DNA from: Treponema sp.
Lineage (GTDB): Bacteria > Spirochaetota > Spirochaetia > Treponematales > Breznakiellaceae
Assembly: GCA_031261385.1 (NCBI GenBank)
Contig: JAISJS010000394.1
Span: 1-28,066 of the forward strand
DNA length: 28,066 nucleotides
Direction of reading: 5' to 3'
In this document: positions 21,248 through 28,066 of the stretch, in pieces
Layout: the number at the start of each line of letters is the position of its first letter
Numbering within the stretch: position 1 is the stretch's first letter
Notes under the pieces: model-generated
Told to the model about the DNA's origin: nothing
Seen by the model: the letters and a program-made list of their open reading frames with translations, nothing else
Database searches by the model: none
Position numbers and translations under genes: made by a program

Positions 21248-23038
21248 ATGGCGCAAAAGACCGGACAACAGGAAAGTCTTTTCTCGGGAAGTAAAAAACA
21301 TCTCAAAAAAATTGAGGTCTACGAGGACTGGATCCGGCGCCCCGTGGGGATCCCCATCCTGATGGCCGAGGCGCAGCTTGCGCAAAAATTCAGCCTCAGC
21401 GCTTCCACGGTCAGGCGGTACATTCAGGATATCAACGTCAACGGGTACCATCCGCCGGTCCGGCCCAAACAGGGCAGAAAAGTCTACGCATGGGACAGTG
21501 AGGCCATAGATTTCATGAAAGGCTTTTACATCGCCGCCCAGCGTGAGGTCGGCTACTGCACCATGCGGAACGCCTACCACAAAACGGTGGAAGCGGCGGC
21601 GCTGAAAGGGTGGAAAACAGGCAGCGAACAATCAGCCTATACCCATCTCCGGGACATCCACTCCCTGCTGCTCACCTATGCCTCAGGCGGCGCCCGCGCC
21701 CTGGATAACATTTTCTACATCGCCCGTGACCTCAGCCTGCTTGCCCCCTTTCAGGTGGTGGTAGGAGATCAACACATCTTTGATTTCTGGTCATGGTATA
21801 ACGGGAAGCTCATCCGCGCACAGTGCTACCTCTGGCTGGATATGCGGACACGGCTGGTATACGGCATCGACTTTGAACCGGGCAGTTACAACCACCGCAC
21901 CGTAGCCCGCGCCCTCCGCATGGGCATCACCCGCTTCGGAAAGTTCAACACAACGTATAACGACAACGGTACCGCCGAGAAGTCAGGAAAGATAGACCAC
22001 CTGGTAAACGCCCTGCAAACCTACGGCATGAGCTTCAGGGATTATGCGGAACTGTACCGCACCCGCGAAGGCGAGTATGCCGTAGAGGACCCTTCCGGAA
22101 ATGTCATCGCAACGGTGGAAAGCGCAAAGGAATGGCGCCGGCAAAACCGCCGCATGTACGCGCAGGTAAAGAACGCCAAGGCAAAACCTATTGAGCGGTT
22201 TTTCCGCACGCTGGAAGTATTGCTGCTTGATATGTGCCTGCCGGGCTATGTCCGGGACATCACCCTCCCGGCCGCAGAGGATGAAGAGGCGGCGCGGCGT
22301 TTGGAGTATCAGAAGGAGAAGGGCTTTATTCTCCAGTACGAAGAGTTTATTGAAAAGGTGAAGGAAGCGATTGTCTGTTATGAGAACCGCGACCATGCCG
22401 GATTGAACCACTCTCCCCTGGAAGAACTCCGCCTTGCAGCGGAACTTGAAGGATGGGAACCAAACCGCATCGACGAAAACGATATCCGCCACATTTTTCT
22501 GGAACAGGAAAAGCGCGTCGTCAAGGGCAACCGCATCAGGATTGCAGACATTAATTATGTCGGGCCGTCACTCACCAAAGAAATGCTCAAAGAAAACCGG
22601 AACAATCTGGCGGGGCTTTCCGGCATGAAGGTTGAAGTTTACTTTGATCCCGACGACCTCGAAGCCGGAGCCTGGGCGATGGATCCCCACAGCGGCCAGT
22701 CAATCTACCTGACCCCGGAGAACCGCATCAATCCCTTCAACGCCGGGGAACTCTCTGCCGAGATCGCCGCAAAGCGCAGAAACATTAAAGCGGTAACCGG
22801 CACCTACCGGGATACCGTCGCCTTTGCAGGAACGGTCCTCACCGCGCCAACGTACAAGCCCCTCATCGAATCACAGGCCGCCGCGGAAAAGGCCATCGCC
22901 GATAAAAATGCCAAGTCCGCCGCCATGACCGAGGATGATTTTACCGCTGCAGTAGCGGTCGCCTCCCGTCTGGTTCAGGAACAGGGAGAACGGGCCAGGC
23001 GCCAGGCGGTATACACCACGCCGATGAAGCGGTACTAG
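21248..23038 (+). CDS. MuA-like DDE transposase (ends at an amber codon)
   Basis: A 596-aa transposase that integrates and replicates the phage by transposition. GGAGG lies 7 bases before the ATG at 21248. Residues about 35-65 form an N-terminal DNA-binding HTH (LAQKFSLSASTVRRYIQDIN). The catalytic RNase H-fold core has D174 (VVGDQHIF), D239 (TYNDNGTAEKSG) and E316 (KPIERFFRTLE), the expected DDE triad. A beta-barrel domain (about 460-520) and a charged C-terminal region follow. MuA is 663 aa; here the TAG at 23036 is followed by 49 more in-frame codons that reach the MuB start (separate entry), so the C-terminal MuB/ClpX-contact region may be cut short. Confidence 0.93.
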   Translation: MAQKTGQQESLFSGSKKHLKKIEVYEDWIRRPVGIPILMAEAQLAQKFSLSASTVRRYIQDINVNGYHPPVRPKQGRKVYAWDSEAIDFMKGFYIAAQREVGYCTMRNAYHKTVEAAALKGWKTGSEQSAYTHLRDIHSLLLTYASGGARALDNIFYIARDLSLLAPFQVVVGDQHIFDFWSWYNGKLIRAQCYLWLDMRTRLVYGIDFEPGSYNHRTVARALRMGITRFGKFNTTYNDNGTAEKSGKIDHLVNALQTYGMSFRDYAELYRTREGEYAVEDPSGNVIATVESAKEWRRQNRRMYAQVKNAKAKPIERFFRTLEVLLLDMCLPGYVRDITLPAAEDEEAARRLEYQKEKGFILQYEEFIEKVKEAIVCYENRDHAGLNHSPLEELRLAAELEGWEPNRIDENDIRHIFLEQEKRVVKGNRIRIADINYVGPSLTKEMLKENRNNLAGLSGMKVEVYFDPDDLEAGAWAMDPHSGQSIYLTPENRINPFNAGELSAEIAAKRRNIKAVTGTYRDTVAFAGTVLTAPTYKPLIESQAAAEKAIADKNAKSAAMTEDDFTAAVAVASRLVQEQGERARRQAVYTTPMKRY

Positions 23039-23188
23039 GCAATACTCGACGCCGGCCTAAGGGGCGGTTCCCTTTCCCCCGATGACCGTCTCTACAAGGC
23101 AGACTATGAAAGAAAAATGGGGGACATCGAAAAGCAACGCTGGGAAGTTTATATCAATTTCAATCAAGGAGTTACACATGGATCTTAA
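23039..23188 (+). pseudogene. In-frame continuation of the transposase after the amber stop
   Basis: After TAG (23036-23038) the same frame runs open for 49 codons to TAA at 23186-23188. The encoded segment (AILDAGLRGGSLSPDDRLYK, then ADYERKMGDIEKQRWEVYIN) reads like real protein: charged, helical and without biased repeats. The TAA lies 10 bases inside the MuB-like gene, the tight overlap seen elsewhere in this operon. A single G-to-T change (GAG to TAG) would explain the stop. It may be a nonsense mutation, an assembly error or stop-codon readthrough giving a 646-aa protein. Confidence 0.55.
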
Positions 23189-24059
23189 CAAATTCGCTGA
23201 AGTAAACGGGTTATCCTACGGCGCCGTCGCCAGGGTAACAAATTATGATAGGACTACGATTTCCCGGATCGCCCGGATGGAGTACCCCAACTGGGAACAG
23301 AAACAGGTGGATATCATGGCCAAACTGGTTGAGAAGGGGTACACGGAAGAGGGGCAGGACTGCATCCGCGTCAACACCGACATCATGGTAATGACCCCCT
23401 CTGTATCCGAGTTCCAGTCGCTGGCAGGCGAACTGGCGGATCAGGACGGTACCCTTTCATCTTCAATCGGCATGGCTATTGGTTCCGCAGAACGGGGTAA
23501 AACCTACACGTCAAAATGGTTTGCCCGGAACAATGAAAACGCCGCATACATCCTCTACGTGGACGGCTTTACGCAAGTTCAGGTTCTCCGTGATATTTGT
23601 GACGTGGTTGCACATACCCGCCCCTATTCCATGAGCAAGTGTATCACAGTCCTGGAGGAGCATTGCAAATACCAGCGGCGCATGGTGATCATCGACGAGG
23701 CCGACAAGTGCCCTGTCCGGACCCTGGAAATGCTCCGGGGTATCAACGAGCGCTGCGACCTCCCGTTCTTTCTGGTAGGAGAGGAAGGTCTTAAAGCCAA
23801 GATTGACCAGGTTCCCCGGCTCCGCTCCCGCATCCGCAAGCCCGTCATCATTTTTGATGAAGCTTCCGAGGTGGACGTCGCAACCTACTACTCCCAGGCG
23901 GCCGGCCTTTCCCTCACCAGGGAAACCGCATCCCTGCTCACCCATCACGCCCGCGGCGGCTTCCGCACCATCGTCAACGAAGCCGGGGAACTCGCCCGCA
24001 TGGCCAACGCATCGGGAATAAAGACCATCACCGAAGCGCTCGTGAAGCAGTTGAGTTAA
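23178..24059 (+). CDS. MuB-like transposition activator ATPase
   Basis: A 293-aa AAA+ ATPase that selects target DNA and stimulates the transposase. The ATG at 23178 has AAGGAG 6 bases upstream. Residues 1-55 form an HTH (GLSYGAVARVTNYDRTTISR), as in Mu B. Walker A is GSAERGKT (102-109), Walker B is VIIDEAD (170-176), and an arginine-rich segment RLRSRIR (214-220) probably provides the Arg finger. The C-terminal helical domain ends SGIKTITEALVKQLS. It directly follows the transposase. Confidence 0.92.
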   Translation: MDLNKFAEVNGLSYGAVARVTNYDRTTISRIARMEYPNWEQKQVDIMAKLVEKGYTEEGQDCIRVNTDIMVMTPSVSEFQSLAGELADQDGTLSSSIGMAIGSAERGKTYTSKWFARNNENAAYILYVDGFTQVQVLRDICDVVAHTRPYSMSKCITVLEEHCKYQRRMVIIDEADKCPVRTLEMLRGINERCDLPFFLVGEEGLKAKIDQVPRLRSRIRKPVIIFDEASEVDVATYYSQAAGLSLTRETASLLTHHARGGFRTIVNEAGELARMANASGIKTITEALVKQLS

Positions 24060-24115
24060 TGTTATTGAATGCGGTGCATTCATATCATGTGGAGACAATC
24101 AAAAGGAGTAACAAG

Positions 24116-24337
24116 ATGCAGAATAAATTGTCAGATCTTAACAACCACCTGTTCGCAGAAATTGAGAGGCTGGGTGATGAGGATTTGGGCGGGGAAGAAC
24201 TTAAAGCGGAAATCAGCCGGGCACATGCCATTACCGGTGTTGCATCCCAGATCATTTCCAACGGGAATCTTCTTCTGCGAGCACATATCGCAAAGAGCGA
24301 CGAGGTTAAAACCTTGCCGAAACAACTGACGGATTAA
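24116..24337 (+). CDS. Small conserved early protein
   Basis: A 73-aa helical protein from the ATG at 24116, with AGGAG 7 bases upstream. Sequence: MQNKLSDLNNHLFAEIERLG at the start, then EELKAEISRAHAITGVASQI. I recall similar short proteins after MuB in other Mu-like prophages, but their function is not known. Located between MuB and the HNH gene. Confidence 0.68.
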   Translation: MQNKLSDLNNHLFAEIERLGDEDLGGEELKAEISRAHAITGVASQIISNGNLLLRAHIAKSDEVKTLPKQLTD

Positions 24338-24340
24338 ATC

Positions 24341-24985
24341 ATGCGCAAATATTCCCCGGAGGAAATAATATTTCTCCAAAAAATAGTTCCCGGACGCAGT
24401 TTTCTTGAAGTGTCCATACTCTTTAATAAACACTTTGGTACCTGCTTAAGAGAGACAGAAATCCATGCAGCCTGTAAAAGCAGAGGGATAACCAATGGCC
24501 GGGATGCCAGATTTTGGACTGGCCATAATTCGTGGAATAAGGGAAGGAAAGGCATTCACTGCTCACCGGCAACAGAATTCAAAAAGGGAAACAAGCCTTT
24601 TAATTATATGCCTGAAGGAAGTGAGCGGATAAACACGGAGGGATATGTGGATATTAAAATTGCCGAGCCCAACAAATGGAAAGCCAAGCACCGGAGCATT
24701 TGGGAAAAAGCAAACGGCCCGGTACCCAAAGGAAGCGTAATTATTTTTGGCGATGGGAACAAAATGAATTTGACCCTTGATAATCTTGTTGTAGTCTCAC
24801 GAGCCGAACTTGCTGTAATGAATAGCCTTGGCCTTATTTATGAGGATGCTGAATTTACCAAAACCGGTAAATTAATTGCCGACATCAAAATTGGAATCGC
24901 TGACCGTAAGAAAGAGTCTCGCCATCGGTCAGCAAAGCAGAGAATTAAAACAAAAAGGAGAGAAGCTAATGCCTGGAAAAACTGA
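24341..24985 (+). CDS. HNH endonuclease
   Basis: A 214-aa protein with a C-terminal HNH nuclease core: residues 115-150 read AKHRSIWEKANGPVPKGSVI then GDGNKMNLTLDNLVVVSRAE, with H117, the Asp138-Gly-Asn140 turn and N148. The N-terminus is a helical DNA-binding region (PGRSFLEVSILFNKHFG) followed by GHNSWNKGRKG repeats common in phage homing-type HNH proteins. No Shine-Dalgarno is seen at the ATG at 24341. It overlaps gemA by 17 bp. It could be a free-standing mobile nuclease inserted in the operon or a packaging/replication nuclease. Confidence 0.82.
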   Translation: MRKYSPEEIIFLQKIVPGRSFLEVSILFNKHFGTCLRETEIHAACKSRGITNGRDARFWTGHNSWNKGRKGIHCSPATEFKKGNKPFNYMPEGSERINTEGYVDIKIAEPNKWKAKHRSIWEKANGPVPKGSVIIFGDGNKMNLTLDNLVVVSRAELAVMNSLGLIYEDAEFTKTGKLIADIKIGIADRKKESRHRSAKQRIKTKRREANAWKN

Positions 24986-25376
24986 ACTCGCACGGATCCA
25001 CGTATTGAAAAAAGAAGCCGGTATTACCGATGAGGAATACCGAAGTCTCCTTAACGGCGCGGCCGGAGTAGGCTCTGCTGCTGAGATCGAAAGTCCGGAT
25101 CAATACTACAAGGTCATCAAAACTTTGGAGAAATACCTTATCTCGACAGGAAAACCACCTACCGGGAAACCGGTACCGGCAGCAAAAAGGAAAACGCTTT
25201 TTGAAGTGGTTCAGGATCGGGCCAAGCATATCCTCGGCCCCGGCTGCCAGAACCGCATGGCAGGATATCTCCGGAAGATGGGCAAGAATGATCTTTACGA
25301 TTGTTCAGACAGGGAACTCCGGAGGGTGATGGGATTCCTAAGCACGGTTGAACGCCAGGGAAAGGCGGGGCGGTAG
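24969..25376 (+). CDS. gemA: GemA (Mu gp16-like) regulator
   Basis: A 135-aa protein of the DUF1018/GemA family. The ATG at 24969 has AAGGAG 8 bases upstream. The N-terminus KTELARIHVLKKEAGITDEE and the later QDRAKHILGPGCQNRMAGYL, then LYDCSDRELRRVMGFLSTVE, are typical. In Mu, GemA modulates host gene expression and DNA supercoiling through gyrase. It starts inside the HNH gene's 3' end. Confidence 0.87.
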   Translation: MPGKTELARIHVLKKEAGITDEEYRSLLNGAAGVGSAAEIESPDQYYKVIKTLEKYLISTGKPPTGKPVPAAKRKTLFEVVQDRAKHILGPGCQNRMAGYLRKMGKNDLYDCSDRELRRVMGFLSTVERQGKAGR

Positions 25377-25733
25377 ATGGCAGCCGGGGAATTGTTTGAG
25401 CTTAACGACATAAAACAATGCAGAACTGAACTCACCGCAGAGGAACGTGACAATGCTCTGCAAAATATCATCAGAAACACCAGGCTGGGAATTAAGTATT
25501 TCTACACCCTCCGGGAGACTTGTGGGATCCTGCGCTGCACCTATGATGAGCTTATGACAATGCTTTCCCGGTACCGCCTCGACGCTGTTTTATTTCGTTC
25601 GGTCTACCGTGTTCCCTGGTATGGATTATGTGAATATCTCCTCGACTCTGAGGGTGATGATCTTGAGGAGGCTTTGGATGAATACCTTCAGGCAATCGCT
25701 CGAAGAAATAGCCGCACAAGCAAAACCGCTTGA
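25377..25733 (+). CDS. Small early protein with HTH-like middle
   Basis: A 118-aa protein that starts directly after the gemA stop; only a weak GGGG run precedes it, so coupling is likely. Residues about 35-75 (IKYFYTLRETCGILRCTYDE then LMTMLSRYRLDA) look like an excisionase-type HTH, and the C-terminus is acidic. It occupies the place of mor in Mu but lacks Mor's sequence pattern. A late-gene regulator is possible, not shown. Confidence 0.62.
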   Translation: MAAGELFELNDIKQCRTELTAEERDNALQNIIRNTRLGIKYFYTLRETCGILRCTYDELMTMLSRYRLDAVLFRSVYRVPWYGLCEYLLDSEGDDLEEALDEYLQAIARRNSRTSKTA

Positions 25734-25944
25734 AGGAAACATAGACCTCCTTCCCGGAATACCCGCTTTTTTGTCCATGAAAGAAGCGGCGTATATCATG
25801 GCGGTATCGCCTCAAACCATTGAGCGCATGCTTGACCAAGGTGATATAAAACCTAACGAGGATGGCGACATTCTCAAAGCCGATCTAATCGGCTATATGA
25901 AAACACATACGCTGGCAGACCAGCCAGTATTGGAGGAAAAATGA
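25678..25944 (+). CDS. Excisionase-type HTH protein
   Basis: An 88-aa protein from the ATG at 25678 (GAGGAGG 6 bases upstream). Residues about 33-75 read FLSMKEAAYIMAVSPQTIER then GDIKPNEDGDILKADLIGYM, the HTH_17/excisionase fold: an HTH followed by a small wing. The gene starts inside the preceding one and ends overlapping the next by 4 bp. It could control late transcription, since no mor/C-like activator is present. Confidence 0.72.
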   Translation: MNTFRQSLEEIAAQAKPLEGNIDLLPGIPAFLSMKEAAYIMAVSPQTIERMLDQGDIKPNEDGDILKADLIGYMKTHTLADQPVLEEK

Positions 25945-26162
25945 GACCGATTTTCTATGTTTTTTGTCCGGAGACACATTATACTCGCTATCAACATTCA
26001 ACCCTGGAGTCAGCGACCAAAGAAGCCGAACGGCTTGCGAGGCTTCACCCTGGCCGCTTCTTTCAGGTGCTTGCCGCCATCAACCAGACTATTTGCGCTG
26101 ACATTCATCGGGAATTCGCTCCTGGAATCCATGTCGAAGACGCTCCTGATACCCCCTTTTGA
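25941..26162 (+). CDS. Small protein at the end of the early operon
   Basis: A 73-aa protein with GGAGG 4 bases before the ATG at 25941. It has an alpha/beta pattern (MRPIFYVFCPETHYTRYQHS; ATKEAERLARLHPGRFFQVL) and an acidic end. No family recognised. It is the last phage-style gene before the probable prophage boundary. The frame is open again after its TGA (separate entry). Confidence 0.6.
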   Translation: MRPIFYVFCPETHYTRYQHSTLESATKEAERLARLHPGRFFQVLAAINQTICADIHREFAPGIHVEDAPDTPF

Positions 26163-26390
26163 GGTATAAAAACAGGCCGGAATAGCCAGAAAGACCCGAT
26201 AAAATCCGGAAAAAACCGCTTAAAATTTGTCAAAATTGATTATAATTCGTGGTCAAAATTTTTTGCGGTTGATAAAGAGGATGAAATTTATGCGGCTTTA
26301 TTGAGCGGAATTGGAGGCAGAGGCGCTTGTCCAAATAATTCCCTCTGCACGGATATAGCATGGCGCCTGCTTGAATGCAGGTGGGTCTAA
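26163..26390 (+). pseudogene. Open 75-codon stretch without start codon, possible gene remnant
   Basis: Immediately after the TGA of the 73-aa gene the same frame is open for 75 codons to TAA at 26388-26390. The second part (KIDYNSWSKFFAVDKEDEIY, then LLSGIGGRGACPNNSLC) looks like protein, whereas the first part overlaps the phased CCG/A-tract region. One explanation is that it is the 3' remnant of a host gene cut by prophage insertion, with the boundary around 26200-26231. It could also be chance, or readthrough of the 73-aa gene. Confidence 0.35.
26177..26260. other. Candidate prophage end: phased CCG/A-tracts and direct repeats
   Basis: CCG followed by A-rich sequence recurs at 26196, 26206 and 26216, exactly 10 bp apart, with a further CCG at 26177. 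Such phasing bends DNA. The 9-bp sequence GTCAAAATT then occurs twice (26229-26237 and 26252-26260), 23 bp apart, similar in spacing to MuA-binding repeats at Mu ends. The stretch lies between the last early gene and host-like genes, where a Mu-type end should be. Confidence 0.4.
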
Positions 26391-26395
26391 AGTAC

Positions 26396-27082
26396 TTAAT
26401 ACAACATCCAGCAAAGGTTACCGGGATTACTAAGAGAGTAAGATGCTATAGCTCCGCTATTAGAAAATGACATTTTGAAATATAATACATTCCAGCCGCT
26501 TTTTAATTTTAGAGTAACATCTGTAGAAGTAACATTGTCGTCTACGTCCACTTTTCCTTTAGCGGTGACAGTCACATCCTTACTAACAAATATATATGAT
26601 ACATGTTCAAATGCAGAATCTGTATCTCTTCTTTTCTCCAGCCAGGTAAATTCAGAAGGTTTGTTAAGTTCACCATCATACAATTCAGCGGCCTGTACAT
26701 CGGTAGTACTATACTCAATGTCTTTTTGCCAGCTTCCAAACCCAACATCTTCAAATATTCCCGCAATCGGGCTCAAGGGACTGGGGGTTCCGATAGATAA
26801 TTTAAGTTTGCCGCCGGTAATATTTGCGGTGCCATCAATATCTCGCCATTCTTTTACAGAAAGATCTGCACCGGTATATGCTGCAATTGTATAATTTTCT
26901 GTTTCATAATATACCTGCTCATTAAAAGATAATGTACTACCAAGGTATGGATTCCCCGGCTTATCATCCTCATCATCAGGATTGTTTACAGGATTATCAT
27001 CAGGATTGTTTATAAGATCACAACCGAAAAAACCAACCGCCAATACAATTACCAAAAAACCCAAAAATACGTTCTTTTTCAT
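26396..27082 (-). CDS. Host lipoprotein of unknown function
   Basis: A 228-aa lipoprotein. The signal peptide (MKKNVFLGFLVIVLAVGFFG) ends in FFGC, a spirochaete-style lipobox with Cys21 as lipidation site. A repeated acidic Asn-Pro-Asp linker follows (about 26-43), then a beta-rich, Ser/Thr-rich domain with no catalytic motif. GGGAG precedes the ATG at 27082, and a good promoter lies upstream. AT-rich and facing opposite to the phage early genes; probably a surface protein of the host. Function unknown. Confidence 0.78.
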   Translation of the reverse strand: MKKNVFLGFLVIVLAVGFFGCDLINNPDDNPVNNPDDEDDKPGNPYLGSTLSFNEQVYYETENYTIAAYTGADLSVKEWRDIDGTANITGGKLKLSIGTPSPLSPIAGIFEDVGFGSWQKDIEYSTTDVQAAELYDGELNKPSEFTWLEKRRDTDSAFEHVSYIFVSKDVTVTAKGKVDVDDNVTSTDVTLKLKSGWNVLYFKMSFSNSGAIASYSLSNPGNLCWMLY

Positions 27083-27111
27083 ACATAACTCCCTTAACGA
27101 TTATACTAAAT

Positions 27112-27140
27112 ATCATATAATAATATATTAAACCTGTCAA
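27112..27140 (-). promoter_or_regulatory. Promoter of the lipoprotein gene
   Basis: On the minus strand TTGACA (27140-27135), a 17-bp spacer and TATGAT (27117-27112) precede the lipoprotein start by about 30 bases. Confidence 0.65.
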
Positions 27141-27175
27141 TAAAAATATAGAATTATAGCAACCATGATATAAAA

Positions 27176-27490
27176 ATGGATTTACAGAAACTTGTTATTG
27201 ATAATATCAAGCGTATCCGCAAGGAGAAGGGATTTACTCAGGAAAAACTGGCAGAAGCCTGTAATACCGCCACCAGCTACATCGGCTTAATGGAAATTTA
27301 CCAAAATACCCCAAAACTGGACACAATAGAGCGGATTGCCGCGGCCCTGGACGTTAATCCCTTGGTGTTTTTCAGGGAATATGACAACCTTCCCGAAGAA
27401 AAAGAGGAAGAATTGCAAAAAATTAAGGAAAGAATTTTAAAATCGGTTAATAAAGAGATCGATTCGGCGCTAAGGGCTTTTATAGGGTAA
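27176..27490 (+). CDS. XRE-family HTH regulator
   Basis: A 104-aa transcriptional regulator. Residues about 6-62 form a Cro/CI-type HTH: NIKRIRKEKGFTQEKLAEAC then ATSYIGLMEIYQNTPKLDTI and ALDVNPLVFF. The C-terminal 35 residues are a charged helix, probably for dimerisation. No Shine-Dalgarno is seen before the ATG at 27176. It diverges from the lipoprotein gene with a short shared promoter region, so it may regulate it. Likely a host gene. Confidence 0.78.
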   Translation: MDLQKLVIDNIKRIRKEKGFTQEKLAEACNTATSYIGLMEIYQNTPKLDTIERIAAALDVNPLVFFREYDNLPEEKEEELQKIKERILKSVNKEIDSALRAFIG

Positions 27491-27623
27491 ATATCACACT
27501 CAGGCTCTATGCGTATATGTCGTTTCCGTACTCAAGTCGGTTGGAAGAAAAGTTTCCCGCACATTCCCGGCATTCCATTACAGCCCTTAAGCAGATACAT
27601 CAGGTTGGCGCCGGCATTCGGCA
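27491..27623. other. Intergenic stretch between convergent host genes
   Basis: This 133-bp stretch separates the XRE gene from the convergent regulator gene. I see no convincing gene, no strong terminator hairpin and no repeat in it. Confidence 0.5.
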
Positions 27624-28066
27624 TTATTTTTTTACCAGTTGATAGGTTCTGTTTTTATTGGCGCCGAGTTTTTTCAGAATACCAAATTCACTTAATTTGC
27701 CCAATATTTCTTTTGTCCATGACAAGGCTTTTCCGGTTATGCCGCTGGCTGTTTTTGCATCTATTCGGCCGTTTTCATTGAGATAAGGAAGTATTGATTC
27801 AAGGAAATGTTTTTCTGCCGAGGACAATTTATCGCCGGTTTTATCGCCGGTTTTATCGCCGGTTTTATCGCCGGTTTTATCGCTCACGGTCAACAAAACG
27901 GTGGTCTTGAAAATATCCCCTTCCAGCAATTCCGGTTCACTGCCGGAATAGATTTTGGTGTATTTATAGAGGTTCCGTACCCCGGAGCCTAATTGGTCTG
28001 CAAAGCCGACGTTTACAAAGAAACGCGCCAAAATTGGGTTCTTGGGATAGGGCGTAAAATCCTCCG
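27624..28066 (-). CDS. AlbA/RecG-like ATP-binding regulator, C-terminal part (5' end outside window)
   Basis: The minus-strand frame is open to the window edge, so only the last 147 residues are seen. The first part (EDFTPYPKNPILARFFVNVG then ADQLGSGVRNLYKYTKIY) is the C-terminal signature of the HATPase_c_4 domain of AlbA_2-type 'putative transcriptional regulator' proteins often annotated as RecG-like. A Thr-Gly-Asp-Lys linker repeated four times follows, then a winged helix (SAEKHFLESILPYLNENGRI and TGKALSWTKEILGKLSEFGI). Function in the cell is unclear; probably a host accessory gene. Confidence 0.8.
   Translation of the reverse strand, partial: EDFTPYPKNPILARFFVNVGFADQLGSGVRNLYKYTKIYSGSEPELLEGDIFKTTVLLTVSDKTGDKTGDKTGDKTGDKLSSAEKHFLESILPYLNENGRIDAKTASGITGKALSWTKEILGKLSEFGILKKLGANKNRTYQLVKK
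27831..27878. repeat. Four tandem 12-bp repeats
   Basis: The unit ATCGCCGGTTTT is repeated four times without a break inside the regulator gene, encoding the Thr-Gly-Asp-Lys linker. Because the unit is four codons, copy-number change would alter linker length without a frameshift. Confidence 0.85.

Noticed and set aside
27509..27781. 90-codon plus-strand frame after the XRE gene
   Set aside because: Overlaps the minus-strand regulator gene, whose domains are recognisable; no ribosome-binding site.
27831..27878. Tandem repeats as a CRISPR array
   Set aside because: Units are 12 bp with no spacers and lie in frame within a gene.
1..28066. tRNA or rRNA genes
   Set aside because: No cloverleaf-like or conserved rRNA sequence was noticed by eye; a covariance search was not possible.

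Overview
The window holds most of a Mu-like transposable prophage (about 1 to 26,160, its structural end running off the left edge) and a short stretch of probable host DNA (about 26,230 to 28,066). The host-side genes include an AT-rich lipoprotein gene with a spirochaete-style lipobox. Together with the gene style, this suggests a spirochaete such as a gut Treponema, but that is weak inference because no rRNA or housekeeping gene is present.

Layout. On the minus strand, read right to left from 14,887, lie endolysin, holin, spanin-like and coiled-coil genes, Mu gp27-like small terminase, gp28-like large terminase, DUF935 portal, MuF head protein with a C-terminal nuclease-toxin-like domain, gpI-like protease/scaffold, lambda gpD-like decoration protein, gpE-like major capsid protein, gp36-like and gpG-like proteins, a tail completion protein, tail tube, a frameshifted tail-chaperone pair and a long partial tape measure. 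No tail sheath gene is seen, so a Mu-type replication and head module appears to be joined to a siphovirus tail, as in phages of the D3112/B3 type.

The control region (17,490-17,680) separates the minus-strand repressor (HTH plus S24 peptidase) from the plus-strand early operon. It contains paired operator-like palindromes, a strong sigma70-type promoter and a long stem-loop in the early leader. Downstream of the repressor, on the same strand, are three AT-rich cargo genes: one exported protein and two proteins that each carry a helical N-terminus and a winged-helix C-terminus.

The early operon (17,681-26,162, plus strand) encodes a Ner-like regulator, a zinc-ribbon protein, a DUF4406 protein, Gam, a DUF3102-like protein, the MuA-like DDE transposase, the MuB-like ATPase, an HNH endonuclease, GemA and small HTH proteins. 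One minus-strand gene (18,335-18,724) sits inside this operon. There is no clear mor or C late activator; two small HTH proteins after gemA are the best candidates.

Most notable points: the transposase gene ends at an amber codon followed by 49 further in-frame codons that run exactly into the MuB start; the endolysin ribosome-binding site is buried in a 9-bp hairpin; a poly-A slippery site joins two tail-chaperone frames; two reading frames overlap almost completely in the spanin region; and the MuF protein carries a toxin-like tail with no recognisable immunity gene next to it.
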